A model generated the notes under the pieces. The model was not told where the DNA came from. It was given only the letters and a program-made list of their open reading frames with translations, and did not search any database. Positions 23,720 to 35,669 of a stretch of DNA of 64,000 bases are shown piece after piece (the first letter of the stretch is position 1; every line of letters begins with the position of its first letter). Origin of the DNA: Erodium maritimum (lineage: Eukaryota > Streptophyta > Magnoliopsida > Geraniales > Geraniaceae); the NCBI GenBank assembly GCA_963921825.1, contig OY997593.1:44097111-44161110 (forward strand), given 5' to 3'. The position numbers and the translations under genes were made by a program.

Positions 23720-23732
23720 AAGTGGGGTAGAT
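23720..23732 (+). promoter_or_regulatory. Polypurine tract of element A
   Basis: AAGTGGGGTAGAT lies directly before the 3' LTR start TGTAAGAACC at 23733. One T interrupts the purine run compared with the B tracts. Confidence 0.85.
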
Positions 23733-26700
23733 TGTAAGAACCACTCCCGGTCAACGCCAGTCAAATCGGCGAAAAACAGGAAAATTTAATTTTTTTGGAC
23801 ATACACCTAAATGAACCCAAATTTGACCGCGAGGGTCATATCGGACTTGAGTTGACTCCGATATCGACCAAAGTGAGTTCTGGGGGACTCAGGGCAACTT
23901 TCTGACCAATTTGGGAAAGGTTGACTTTTTGCTGGAAAAGTCAACCGAGCGACGTTTTGGTCCGTTCGAGGCTCGCTTTGGATCCAAAAGGCTTAGCCGT
24001 CATCACAGCGGTCTTAGTTGAGCCGTTTCCTTGTAGCCCGTGAAGTTTCATAATTTCTTGGAAAAAGTGTCCGTTCGGGGCCCGAGACGGCCGAATTTCG
24101 CGAATCTGATTGAAAAATATGTAGAAGATATTTTCCGAAAAGGGGTGGGACCCATTTTGCCACATGTCACACAAGTGGTGGTGTTAGGTTTTTGGGATAA
24201 AACAAAAGAAGACTACATGAGTGTTAGTTATGTAATTAAGTGTTAGATGTTTTAAAACAAAACAAAAGGAAGAGCAAATAGATAGGTTCGGCCATAGTTG
24301 GAAAAAAAAAGGTAGAATTAGAGAGAGAAAGTGGAGAGAGGAAAGAGAAGGAGAAAATGGAGAAAAAGAGAAGAAAGGGTTGGGGTTTTGTGATTTCCCG
24401 ACGATCCAACCGACGGATCGTCTCAACGATCGAAGAATCGAGTTCTCGTCCTAATCGATTTTCGTTTTGATACGTTTGAAAGTTGGGTTTTGGGTTTAAA
24501 TGGTTTAAATATGGATGAGTCGAGGTGTTGGGTTCGTTGGGAACGTTTTGGAGCGAAAAGGATCGGTTTCCGGTGACCGGAGGCTCGGGGGAGCTCCGAC
24601 CATCGTGTGTGGTGGCTGCCGGAGTTGGGAGGTGGCTGGCCGGAGCTAGGGCCGCCATCCATGGTGGTGAACCGGCCCAACCACCCTCGGGTCTTAAGGG
24701 CCGGGTGGGGCCCACATGCTCGGGTCTCGGGTTTTCGTGTTCGGGTGGTTTAGGACGATCCCCAAGTCGTTAATCCACACCCGGAACGAATTTTGGAATT
24801 AAATTGTAAAAGTTGGAAATTACGGGTTTAGAAACATTAAACGCGAATTAAATTGCTCGGAAATCGGAAATTGATTCCGTCGATTGTGTTGGAACCCTTG
24901 AATTATTCTAAGATCGTGGAAACGAAAACGGAAATTTTCGGAGCCCCGGAAGGACGTTTTCCAATCCCGGGCAGATTCGCCGGGTCGGGCGAAACGGGCC
25001 TTTCCGGGTCCATTATCGACAATGTCGAGTAATTGCGAAGTTTGGGAGTGATCGACATTGTCGGGATTACATTTGGGCGTCAAGTGCATTAAAATTCAGT
25101 TTATGCCTGCGAACTTAAAGGTCTTTTAGTTTGTGTTCTTATTAGATCGTGCCACCAACAGAGGAAAGGGAAAGCTAGGCGAGTGATCGTGAGCACGCCG
25201 GAGCTTGGTCGTGAGCTTTTGGGGAAAGCGTACGAGGTAGGGAAAAGTAGCCGGATCTCGGCCCTGACTAGGGAAAGTTAACGGTAGAAATGCATGTGAC
25301 ACTTGGGTGTCGTGGGTTAAGTAAGTTTATCGAATAATAGAAAGGCAAGTGACATCGGGTGGTGTCGTATGATACGGGAACGTATCGAACAATAGAAATG
25401 CATGTGACACTTAGTAGTGTCGTAGGAGTAGTGAACGTAGTGATATTAGAAATACTGGAGGCATTTGGTTATGCCCGGAGGTTGATTGTATTGTTCATGA
25501 GTGCCCGTGAGGTTGTTAAACCCGTATTTTGTTGTCGGTGTGTCTTGGGTGGCCATGAGTGCCCGTGAGGTTGTTAAACCCGTATTTTTATTGTCGGTGT
25601 GTCTTGGGTGGCCATGAGTGCCTGTGAGGTTGTCAAACCCGTATTTTTATTGTCGGTGTGTCTTGGGTGGCCATGAGTGCCCGTGAGGTTGTTAAACCCA
25701 CATTTTTATTGTCGGTGTGTCTTGGGTGGCCATGAGTGCCTGTGAGGTTGTTAAACCCGTATTTTTACTGTTGGTGTCTTGGGTGGCCATGAGTGCCTGT
25801 GGGGTTGTTGAGCCCGTGTTTTACTGTTGGTGTCTTGGGTGGCCATGAGTGCCCGTGGGGTTGTTGAGCCCGTGTTTTACTGTTGGTGTCTTCGGTGGCC
25901 ATGAGTGCCCGTGGAGTTGTTGAGCCCGTGTTTTACTGTTTGTGTGTCTTGGGTGTCCATGAATGCCCGTGGGGTTGTTGAACCCGTGTTGTACTGTTGG
26001 TGTCTTGGGTGGCCATGAGTGCCCGTGGGGTTGTTGAACCTGTGTTGTTGTTGTTTGTTGAACTTTGGTTGTGGACTGTCTCTGCCCGAGGTTGGGGGCC
26101 CGCCTAACAAGAAAGGGGTCCCGTGGTCGCGCGCGTGTGCATTGTTCAGACGAGGTTGAGGGCCCACCTGACAAGAAAGGGGTCCAGTGGCCACGTGTCG
26201 TGGGGGTTGGCTCGGCTTCCGGGTTAACCACCGGTAAAGTTTTGCATTCTTCGGCGATGGAGGGCAGCTCCCCTTCCGACTAGCTATCGGAAAAGTAGCT
26301 CTGTATGTATCGCTAACAGGTCGACCGCCTGACCCGACAGAGACCGGGGGAAGTTGCGTAGGGCAGGCTCAAGCCCAGCCGGTTAGCAACAGGCACTGAG
26401 CAGCTGGAGTGCGATCCTTCGTGATCTTGTTTGGTGTGCGATCCTTTGTGATCTTGGGTGTTGCGTGGTTATCTTTTGAGTCTTTGGGGTTGAGGTCGTA
26501 ACCGTTGTGTCGGGTTTACATCACGTGTCCGAGTGTTGAGTTGGTTGGGGAAAGTAACAGTTTGTGCGTCAGTCGGGTTACTTGAGTTGGGGATCATAGT
26601 CCCCGGTGTTTGTTTTGTTGTTGGTGTTTCCGGCATTGTCTGCTAGTATGCCGTAGTCAGTCTGGTATCCGTGGAGGTGAGCGAACGCTCACCCCTAGCT

Positions 26701-26950
26701 TCTTTTCCCACAGGTACTGGTCGCGGGACGGACTAGGTGAGCTCTCGAAGCTTGAAAAGCTGGGAGCGGGAGTCCGGGTTTCCTTTTGAGTTTAGCGACG
26801 TACGCCATGTCTTTTGTCCGCTTGTTTGGACGTATTTTTGAGATTAACTAAATGGTGATTTAAAGCGATTTATTTAAAAGGTTTGAAAATGGTTTTATTG
26901 TTTTACCGTTCGCGTTCCGGGTTCGGTTCTACTGAATTTGGGGCGTGACA
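23733..26950 (+). repeat. 3' LTR of element A
   Basis: 3218 bp, TGTAAGAACC to GGGCGTGACA, followed by target duplication TGAAC. It contains the 56-59 bp array (about 25498-26060) and the hairpin/acceptor pair (26676-26713). It is longer than the 5' LTR mainly because the latter lost about 220 bp near 697. It lacks a short TTGTAAATTGTTATTTTG stretch present at about 3250 in the 5' LTR. Confidence 0.93.
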
Positions 26951-26955
26951 TGAAC

Positions 26956-27899
26956 AGTCTAGTTTCATTTTACTACCAACGATCATACGAATCCTAAAGG
27001 GTCACACACAATAGAGAATGGCCACAATGAAGTGAACAAAATGGTTTTAATTAATTAAAGTAGCGTACAAATTATGTTTAATATGATGTACCACTTTAAT
27101 TAAATTAAACGCTCACGGGGAAAAATTAAATCGACATTTGATTGTTATAAATTGTAGTAATTAAATAAACAAACAATGGAGTCAAATATATTAAATAAAA
27201 GAATAATTATTGGGTTTGGAACAACATTCCTTTTTCTTTCTCGTTAGTAGGAACCCTAGAAATTAGCTACTCATGTACCCTAATGGCTTTCTTCCCATCC
27301 CTGTCTTTCTCACCGTCTCCTTCCTCCAGTCCATAGTCTGTTGCGCGACCCCCTAAAGGTTTGAGCATTTGATGTGCCATCCATCATCGTTGGTTTTCCC
27401 TACATGTTCGCCAACAGTATTCATGAAACAAAATCCTGTGAGGAAGCTCTTCAAAATGACCCTTTCTCCCACCTTCGCCACACCGCTTCCTCCACCACAC
27501 CGCTCTCCTCAGTTTCCTCGGATGGAGTCTCTGGCCCTGGTGTCTCTGTCGTCTCTTTTCCTCCCCACACATCATTCGCACAAAGTTATTCGTCCTCGGT
27601 GCACTCCATGGAAGCCTAATTTACTTCAGTAAGGAAGTCCTTCCCTCCGATCGCCCCTCCGTTATCTCGGGCCCCTCATCATCCTCCCTCGGCACAAGTG
27701 TTACCACTCCTGCTCGTGTTGAGTCCCTAAGCCCATGTAAATAGTCAAGCTCAGGTCGTGCTATCAATAGAATATGGACACAGGTTCGGATTCCCGTCCC
27801 CTCGAGGATGAACTCAAAAGTAGTTAGGGTTGTGGTAGGCCTCCCGTCGATCCAACCACTCCCTTTGTCCCTCCCAAACCAGCCATACTTCTACGTGTT
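26956..27899. other. AT-rich sequence right of element A
   Basis: 26956-27250 is AT-rich and featureless to my eye. 27300-27650 is C/T-rich with short frames such as 27369-27632 that lack any recognisable domain. It may be the upstream part of the LINE-like relic that follows. Confidence 0.4.
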
Positions 27900-28850
27900 G
27901 TCGTTATGAAACCTGCCCTACCATCCTCTCTCTTGGAATGGTGGGGCCGACGTTCGAGGAGGCCTACTTGTATACGCTATTGGGGATGACCACCCCACTG
28001 GCCTCACCTAAAGTCTAGGGACTGACTAGTTCACGGGGTAGAGTCCCTCTCTAGCCCCGTCTGCACCACCATGGTGAGGATGAGTCACACGGGGTAAGAC
28101 CAAAGATACAGTCACTATCAACCGGTCCAACTTCCCCTTAGGACTGGCACTACACGATCATCTTAGTTCCTTCATCTTGCCTAAGCCATCAGAACCAGTT
28201 GGGACATCCAAGCCAACTCGAGCCACCTATCCTCTAAGGGAGAAAGAGAAGGTTTCATTGATGTCCACCATCCTGCCTAACCTAGGGGTAGGCAGGACTA
28301 TAACAATTGGTTCTCCATAAGGGTACCTAGGGTTTCTCATAGGGGAACATAAGGTGATGATCGCCCCCTACTGTGGGATGTGATCGGAGGTTGTGTTGAA
28401 AGGAACTCATGCAGGGTCTGGGAAGCAGCCCTACCGGGATCCACAAATATCCTTTGCAATAGCCAACATTAGAGGACAGGCTGCCCGCCTTTTATCGGGT
28501 CCCTCCACCATATCACGTGATCCCTACCCGCACCACTCACGTCTCCCAACAAGCTAAAGATCCACTTTGGATGATCCACAAGTTTGCAGGATATGGTTTT
28601 TGATTCAGGTCTGGTTAATTTTATTAGGTTATGTTGCACTAGTCTTACTTTCATGTTTTTAAATTTTGTTTGGGTTAGTCTCATAGTCGTTAGGTCCAGG
28701 TGCTTGATCTCTCAAAAACCCGTCTATGCCTCTGGTTCTTTTCGAGGATTAGTCATTGTTTGTCTAATGATATACTACTCTCCCACTATTCTTCTTATTT
28801 TCTCATTCCTTTTACATTAATAAAAATATGTCTCTTACGTTAAAAAAAAT
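27900..28850 (+). pseudogene. Possible old LINE relic
   Basis: The weak case rests on two points. First, near 27927-27950 the frame reads LLSWNGGA, recalling the LLSWNCRGA-type start of plant LINE ORF2. Second, the block ends with TTACATTAATAAAAATATG followed by an A-run at 28838-28846, like a LINE 3' end. The intervening 900 bp have stops in all frames and are far too short for ORF2. It could equally be unrelated sequence. Confidence 0.25.
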
Positions 28851-30119
28851 AAGGCTTGGTTGAACACCCCTATAGGCCAATAAGGGGTTCGGTCAAACCA
28901 ATTATTTGATATAATTTCAGTTTTCTAATTGTTTTAGTAGGATTAAAAAAGGAAATACTATTTCTAGAACGTCTAGAAAAACAAGGATAGCATGTTGGAC
29001 TAGTTTAAGGTTTTCTATTGCTACTTTGCTTGGGATTTAAGTAATACCTACAACTACAAATATATGGGCATAGGGCAAGCCGAAAATAACACATCAGGAG
29101 AGCTTCTCTCCTGCAATTTCAGGCCACCATAGTGAGGACTTGTGAGTTTTCTTTCAAGGGCTACTAGCAAGTCTAATTGTGGATCAAACTTTCTTGTGTT
29201 GATACCGTTAGAGGTCTAACGCTTGAACGCCTATACCAACAACACCAAAGCTCCCCATCTTGAACCAATTAATTCCAATGTAACTGAACCCAAGGTAATC
29301 TCTATTAAATTATGCATAGATTAGAAATTGTATATATATGTGATCTATGCTACATGTATAGGTTACCAACAAAAGTTTGCTATTTTTTTTTGTTTTCCAC
29401 CGTATTAATGCCACACATCCTATACTCCAACATAAGGAAGTGACATAAATTATACAACAATAAATATGCCAAGGATGCAGTAGTTTTGGACGTAAACTTT
29501 AATAGTTATTGGATTACATACCACTTTCAGTTTACCTCCAAGACAGAAGGTGAAAAAGGTAAACACCGAGTGAACCAGAAAGTACTCAAATATGTTGTAG
29601 GAGCGTGTCCGGTTCACTATGGTAAGGAATGAGATGGATGAAAAAAAATTCTACTTCCCAACAGTCTATGATTATCTCCTGTCATGTACAAAACACAAAG
29701 ATATGTATGTCGTGTGTACACAACCAAACACATAGAGCTATAATTACAAGGGTATTGTGTCGAGGAATGGATGATTGATAAGAATGTTGGAATCTTACGA
29801 AAGAAATTGTGTGTGGACGTAGCAATATTGGATGAAATTGACGTACGAACCATAATTCTCATGAATATCAAGAAAGTCAAGTGGCGGATTAAGCTTTGTC
29901 AATCCATGAATGGGGCACTGTTATTTGTTTTATCATAGTAAATAAGGATATAATTTAATAAAAAAGTAACTAGCATCAATTTTTCTTAACTGATTAAATT
30001 TGCAATAGTAATTGTAAAGTAATTAGAATTAGAAAACAACTCCATATAAGGATAAGATTTTTTAACTAGTTAGATTTGAGGAACTGAAAAAGTAGGAATA
30101 GAAATATTAATCTCAATCG
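28851..30119. other. Anonymous AT-rich stretch
   Basis: No inverted repeats, LTRs or domain-bearing frames were recognised. A short readable segment near 29625-29730 (reading FYFPTVYDYLLSC) is not interrupted by stops for about 35 codons but matches nothing I know. Confidence 0.4.
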
Positions 30120-30960
30120 TATGCATGGGAGGACGTGACGCCTCCTGTATCCCACTAAACCCAATAGTGGGATACACTCCACTTTAATCTTCTCGTTTCA
30201 GATCGTAATATAGACGGTGGACTCTTCCCTTTTGAAAACGTAGAACAAATAATTTGTCTAGCGGTTCAAGATGAAGACAATGATAAGGTCTTGCTCAATG
30301 TCATACTATGACAATGTGCTCAGTCTTTTGTTTACCATGCACTATATGGTTATTGTGTTTCACTCCTGTCAGTCTATTTGTTGTGTTATGAAATAGCTGC
30401 AGGGGTTTTTATGAGTTTCTACATACGACCAATTTTCTCGGAACCTCGGTTACAAGTTTACACCAGAAGTCGTGCGCAACATTAAACCTAAAGGTGCAAG
30501 GATTCTAGGTCTTGCAAAAGAGGAAGGAAATAATCGAGCGATGTACATACTTGGCATGTTTAATCTCCTTAATGATCTCAATCCCTACGTGGGGTTAGAC
30601 TTTTTGCTCTCTTTGATAACAAGCAAGCTGAAAATCTAATGGAGTATGCATATGCAGTAGGATACTTAAAGACACGGTTTTAGCGTATTGGCGTGTCCGA
30701 CTTGCGGCGTAGGCCCGGACAAGGTAAGATTATTTCAATGCAAAAATTTCACCGACATGTCTTGTAGATGTTTCTTCCAGGAAAACATGTGATTTTTTCC
30801 GAGTCACGGTGTTGCAATCGTACATATGAAGGACAACGACAATGCGACAGGGATACACTAGAGGGATTGTGGTGATTGTATGATTGATATTGAAACCTTT
30901 AAGCTATGGTGCAATAAGAAATTTTAATGCAACACCCGTAATTTGCTATTTACTTTTTTT
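30120..30960 (+). pseudogene. Degenerate coding-like fragment, perhaps from an F-box/Sel1-type gene
   Basis: Near 30480-30620 a frame reads KPKGARILGLAKEEGNN then RAMYILGMFNLLND. This resembles the helical repeat found in some plant F-box proteins, where a small-residue A..LGM pattern recurs. Further on, 30850-30930 reads GDCMIDIETFKLWCNKK, compatible with the Cys-containing C-terminus of such proteins. Stops and frameshifts separate the pieces and no start is visible. The assignment is tentative. Confidence 0.25.
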
Positions 30961-32831
30961 GGAAGACTAATTTGATATTTTCTTTTCTCATTGTAATAAC
31001 CACTCCGGGTCAACGCCGGTCAAACCTGCGAAAAACAGGAAAATTTAAAATTTTTAAGCAGACACTAAATTAAACCTAAAATTGACCCCGAGGGTCATAC
31101 CAGACTAAAGTTTACCCCGATATCGACAAAAGTGAGTTCCGGGGGACTCAGGGCAACTTTCTGGTCAGTTTGGGAAAAGTTGACTTTTCGTTGGAAAAGT
31201 CAACCGAGCGACGTTTTGGTCCATTCGAGGACCGTTTTGGATTCAAAAAGCTCAGCCATCGTCGCAACGATCTTAGTTGACCCGTTTCCTTGTACTCCGT
31301 GAAGTTTCGTAATTTTTGGGAAAAAAGTGCCCGTTCGGGGCCTGAAACGTCCGATTTTCGCTAATCTGATTGGAAAATATCTTAGAGATATTTTCCAAAA
31401 GGTGTGGGACCCACCTTGCCACATGTCACCAATGTGGTGGTGTTAGGTTTTTTGGACAAAACAAAAGAAGACTAAATGGTGTTAGTTTTGTAAATAAGGA
31501 AAGTTGATGTTTTTTTGAAACAAATTAAAAGGGAAGCAAGTGTGTGTCTCGGCCACAAAATAGAAAAAGGGAGAGTTTGAAGAGAGAGAAAGGAGCTAGA
31601 AAGAGGAGAGAAGGTGGAGAGAAAAAGGAGAAGAAAGCTTGGGTTTTAGTCGATTTCTCGACGATCAAACCGGTGGATCGTCTCAACGATCAAGGAATCG
31701 AGCTCCCACTGTCATTCCCTACGGTGAGAACCTAACCGATTTTCATTTTGGAACGTTTGAATTTTAGGGTTTGAGTTTAAATGGTTTGATTATGGTTGAG
31801 TTAAGGTGTGGGGTTCGTTAGGAACGTTTTGGGGCGAAAAGGAACATTTTTCGTTGTGGCCATGTGGGGTCCACTTGGTCGGGCCTTGGGTTTTTCGTGT
31901 TCGGGTGGTCTTGGATGATCCCCGAGTCGATAATTCACACCCGGATTATTCGATTCCGTCGAGTGCCTAGGAACCCTTGGATTATTCTAAGACCGTAGAA
32001 ACGAAAACGGGAATTTTCGGAGCCCCGGAAGGGCGTTTCCAAAACCCGGGCAGATTAGCCATGTCGGGCGAATCGGGCCTTTCCGGGTCCAATATCGACA
32101 ATGTCGAGTAATTGGGGAGTTTGGGAGTGATCGACATTGTCGGGGTTACTTTTGGGCGTCGGGTTTATTAAAATTCAGTTTATGCCTGCAAGCTTAAAAG
32201 AGTTTAAAATTGTGTTCTTTTAGATCGTGCTACGGACCGAGGCAAAGGAAAGCTAGGCGAGTGACGGAGATCACGCCGGGGCTTATTTGTGCGCTTTTGG
32301 AGAAAGCGTACGAGGTAGGGAAAAGTAGCCGGATCTCGGCCCTGACTAGGGAAAGTTAACAGTAGAAATGCATGTGACACTGGGGTGTCGTGGGTTAAGT
32401 GGGTTATCAAATATTAGAAAGGCTTGATACGAGAACCTATCGAATATTGGAAATGCATGTGACACTTATTAGTGTGGTAGGAGCAGAGAACTTAGCGTTG
32501 TTAGAATTACTGGAGGCATATGACCATGCCCGGAGGTTGATTGCGAACTTATCGAGATTAGGAGTACTGGATGCATATGACCATTCCCGGAGGTTGTTTG
32601 TGAAACTGTTGATATTAGGACTGTTGGAGGCATTGGTTATGCCGGAGGTTGATTGTGTATGTTGTGTCTTGGGTGGCCATGAGAGCCCGTACTTTACTGT
32701 TGTGTCTTGGGTGGCCATGAGAGCCCGTACTTTACTGTTGTGTTTTGGGTGGCCATGAGAGCCCGTACTTTACTCTTGTGTCTTGGGTGGCTATGAGTGC
32801 CCTTGGGGTTTTCGAACCCGTGTCTTTACTG

Positions 32832-33180
32832 TTGGTGTGTCTTGGGAGGCCGTGAGTGCCCGTGGGGTTGTTGAGCCCGTGAGTTATGGTTGGTGTGTCT
32901 TGGGAGGCCGTGAGTGCCCGTGGGGTTGTTGAGCCCATTAGTTATGGTTGGTGTGTCTTGGGAGGCCGTGAGTGCCCGTGGGGTTGTTGAGCCCGTGAGT
33001 TATGGTTGGTGTGTCTTGGGAGGCCGTGAGTGCCCGTGGGGTTGTTGAGCCCGTGAGTTATGGTTGGTGTGTCTTGGGAGGCCGTGAGTGCCCGTGGGGT
33101 TGTTGAGCCCGTGAGTTATGGTTGGTGTGTCTTGGGAGGCCGTGAGTGCCGTGGGGTTGTTGAGTCCGTGTTTTACCGTT
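32832..33180 (+). repeat. 58-bp tandem array in LTR C
   Basis: About six nearly identical units contain GGTGTGTCTTGGGAGGCCGT and GAGTGCCCGTGGGGTTGTTG. The period is 58 bp (for example 32892 and 32950). These units are more homogeneous than in A or B, suggesting recent local amplification. Confidence 0.9.
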
Positions 33181-33343
33181 GGTGTCTTGGGTGGCCATGA
33201 GTGCCTGTGGAGTGTTGAACCGGTCTTGTTGCTGTTTGTTGAATTTTGCTTGTGATTGTGATTGTGTTTGCGCGAGGTTAGTGACCCGACTTCGTGTCGG
33301 GAACTGGTGTGGAATTTGGCTGGCTTACCTGACAGGGATCGGT

Positions 33344-33545
33344 AAGTTGCGAGCGTTCTTTGGCTGGCCTGACCGAGTTCGAGTCTCGGGAGGTTGCGAG
33401 CGTTCTTTGGCTGGCCTGACCGAGTTCGAGTCTCGGGAGGTTGCGAGCGTTCTTTGGCTGGCTTGACCGAGTTCGAGTCTCGGGAAGTTGCGAGCGTTCT
33501 TTGGCTAGCCTGACCGAGTTCGAGTCTCGGGAGGTTGTGAGCGTT
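33344..33545 (+). repeat. 47-bp tandem array in LTR C
   Basis: Four to five units contain TTGGCTGGCCTGACCGAG, TTCGAGTCTCGGGAGG and TTGCGAGCGTTC, starting for example at 33361, 33408 and 33455. The related 43-44 bp array in array B lies at 8330-8490 in inverse orientation. Confidence 0.88.
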
Positions 33546-34270
33546 TTTAGGCGATGAGAGGGTAGCTCCCCTTCCGACTAGCTATCGGAAAAGCAGCGCT
33601 GTATATATCGCCAACAGGTCGACCGCCTGGAGCCTGACATGGATCGGTAAAGCGCGTGGGGCAGGCTCGAGCCCAGCCGGTTAGCAACCGGCACTGAACA
33701 GCTGACAGGAGTGCGATCCTTTGTGATCTTGTTTGGTGTGCGATCCTTTGTGATCTTGGGTGTTACGTGGTGGTCTGTCGTGTCTTTGGAGGAGGTCGTC
33801 GATCGTTGTGACGGGTCTACCTTACGTGTCCGAGTGTTGAGTCGGCTGAGGAAAGTATCAGTGTGTGGGTGTCGGTCGGGTTACTTGAGTTTGGGGATAG
33901 TGATCCCCGGGGTTGAGTTGGTTGTTGGTGTTACCGGCATTGTCTGCTAATTATGCCATAGTCAGTCTGTTATCCGTGGTAGTGAGCGAACGCTCACCCC
34001 TAGCTGCTTTTCCTACAGGTACCGGTCGTAGGTTTGACTAGTGAGCTTCTGAAGCTTGAAGAGCTAGGAGCGGGATTCTGGGTTTATTTGAGTCTAGCGA
34101 CGGATACCATACTTTTGTCCACTTGTTGGGACGTGTTTTAAGTTGTAAATATTATTTTGTTGAACAAACGGTGATCTTAAAGTGATTTAATGTAAAAGGT
34201 TTCAAAATGTTTTATTGTTTTAAAAGTTCACGTCCTGAGTTCGGTTTACTGAAATTGGGGCGTGACAGCT

Positions 34271-34282
34271 TGGTATCAGAGC
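34271..34282 (+). promoter_or_regulatory. Primer-binding site of element C
   Basis: TGGTATCAGAGC, a perfect initiator-Met type site, three bases after the LTR. Confidence 0.92.
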
Positions 34283-35207
34283 TCGAGGTTTCACACCTCG
34301 GACTGTACGTCAATTAGGTGGGGAGAGTCGAGTCAGTAAAGTCCCGTCGTGCGTTGGGTACGTTGGTCGGAACCGTGTGTAGACCCGTCGTGTGGTGAGT
34401 CCTGTTTGTGCTTGTGTGTATGTGCAGTACGAGGTTACTGGCATATTGTTTGTGCATTGCTGCGTGAAATATTTTTACACTGTCGCGACTCGACTCAGGG
34501 GCGCCCCTGTAGTCGAGCGTGACGGTGTTGACGTCAAGTGAGTACAATGTAGTCCGGGGACGCCTGGACCGAGTTCTAACTACCTGATGTCAAGAAATGA
34601 GGTTTTCAATGAAGTGGAGAAAGTTTTAAAATTGGTTGACCCTGTGGACACGTTTTAAAATTTGATTGGCCCTGAGAGCGTGTTTGATTTTGATTGGCTC
34701 TGTGGGTGGGTTTTGATTTTGGTTGGCCCGGTGGGCGTGGTTCGGTGTTGGTTGGCCCGGTGGGCGAATGTTGTTGTGTTGTGGTTTGGCCGTGTCGGCT
34801 TGTGTTTTGGTTGAGGGTTGAATGACTGGTTTTGTCTGTGAGTCGTGACGCGTGTGTTTGCTAAATTAAAGGTCAAGCGTGTGTGTCGTTTGAGGCTAAT
34901 TTTAGGGTTAAAACGGGTTGAGGTCCGAGGTAGAACCGAGTTTGGAAAACAAGTATGCGCGAGTGTCACGGATCCTGTCACGGATCCTTGACGGACCAGA
35001 GAGTTCTGGCAAATTTTAGATCTTCGTCACAGCTCCGTGACCCCAACCGTGACGGGGTCTGTCACGGGTCCGTGACCCCTTTCCTTCTCACCGTCTTGAT
35101 GGTGCAATTTGAGTGTTGGATTTTCCTGGCGGTGTTCACGGTTGTGTTGGGGTATTGAGGTTGTAAGCGATAGGAGTTACTGGATTGAGAACATAATCCC
35201 CATTTCG
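34283..35207 (+). other. Truncated leader of element C
   Basis: Homologous to leader A, with GGCCCGGTGGGCG units near 34735 and 34760 and a decayed GTCACGGATCC palindrome cluster (34965-35080). It matches A up to the CCCCATTTCGAGG at about 35207 (A: 4663-4676) and then ends abruptly. No gag or pol of C is present, so C is a 5' fragment. Confidence 0.75.
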
Positions 35208-35340
35208 AGGGATTAAATTGGAGCAACTTAGTGTTTAATGGAGTTATTTCTAAACAGATTGAACAAAAACTGTTTAGAAAAATAGCGTGGTGAACTCCAT
35301 AAAAGTGGAGCAACTTCGGGGGATTAAATTGGATTATGTA
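35208..35340. other. Small foldback sequence
   Basis: GGATTAAATTGGA occurs at both sides (about 35209 and 35318). Between them are nested complementary blocks: ATGGAGTT...AACTCCAT and, inside, CTAAACAG...CTGTTTAG. TGGAGCAACTT also appears twice as a direct repeat. It could be a tiny non-autonomous element, but boundaries are uncertain. Confidence 0.4.
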
Positions 35341-35372
35341 ATTACTTATGAAAAGTTGAAAAGACACGAAAT

Positions 35373-35537
35373 TGTTAGTGATATGATCTGATTTGATAAA
35401 GAGGTTGAATAAACTCAAACTCTAGATAGATATTATGTATAGTTTTTGAATAGATATTGTATAACTAATGTTATCTACACTGTACCTATATAGTGAGAGT
35501 TTTAACTCAATAACAACACACAATTCAAATTCTATCA
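35373..35537 (+). repeat. 5' LTR of copia element E
   Basis: TGTTAGTGATATGATC to TTCTATCA. It contains TACCTATATAGTGAGAG, a plausible TATA-like region late in the LTR. Confidence 0.93.
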
Positions 35538-35547
35538 TGGTATCAGA
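35538..35547 (+). promoter_or_regulatory. Primer-binding site of element E
   Basis: TGGTATCAGA directly abuts the 5' LTR with no spacer, as is usual for copia elements primed by initiator-Met tRNA. Confidence 0.9.
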
Positions 35548-35669
35548 TACCTATAGATCCTAAACCTATTTTCTCTCATGTTTCCGCCACTTTTCTCCTT
35601 TCTATTTCTGAATTCTTTTGGTTTCTAACGCAACTCTATACCTTGTACAACCTATTCCCTTAATTTGGT

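Larger units (their letters stand above)
349..26950 (+). mobile_element. Element A: Ty3/gypsy LTR retrotransposon, chromovirus type, split by array B
   Basis: Two LTRs of about 3 kb (349-3375 and 23733-26950) bound the element. Both end in GGGCGTGACA and begin TGTAAGAACC or TATAAGAACC. The flanking 5-bp duplication TGAAC (344-348 and 26951-26955) is perfect. A primer-binding site follows the 5' LTR and a purine-rich tract precedes the 3' LTR. The internal part (3376-7700 joined to 23396-23732) encodes protease, RT, RNase H and integrase fragments in Ty3 order, ending in a chromodomain-like tail. Long LTRs and this tail resemble the Tekay/Del chromovirus clade, which is an inference. No gag is present between leader and protease. 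Frameshifts and deletions make the element inactive on its own. Array B (7701-23390) interrupts it in antisense orientation. Confidence 0.93.
30992..34267 (+). repeat. LTR of element C (same family as A and B)
   Basis: 3276 bp, TGTAATAACCACTCC to GGGCGTGACA, directly followed by an intact PBS, so it is a 5' LTR. The five bases before it are CTCAT. No matching 3' LTR occurs in the window. It is colinear with the A and B LTRs and carries its own versions of the tandem arrays and the hairpin/acceptor (33981-34018). Confidence 0.92.

Noticed and set aside
27369..27632. 87- and 81-residue overlapping frames
   Set aside because: C/T-rich sequence open in several frames; no domain, and the upstream context is not promoter-like.
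33344..33545. tRNA-like GAGTTCGAGTCTCGG words
   Set aside because: They recall a tRNA T-loop/B box, but no cloverleaf can be drawn and the word is part of a 47-bp tandem array.
30992..34267. Element C as a solo LTR
   Set aside because: It is followed by an intact PBS and about 900 bp of leader, so it is the 5' part of a truncated element.
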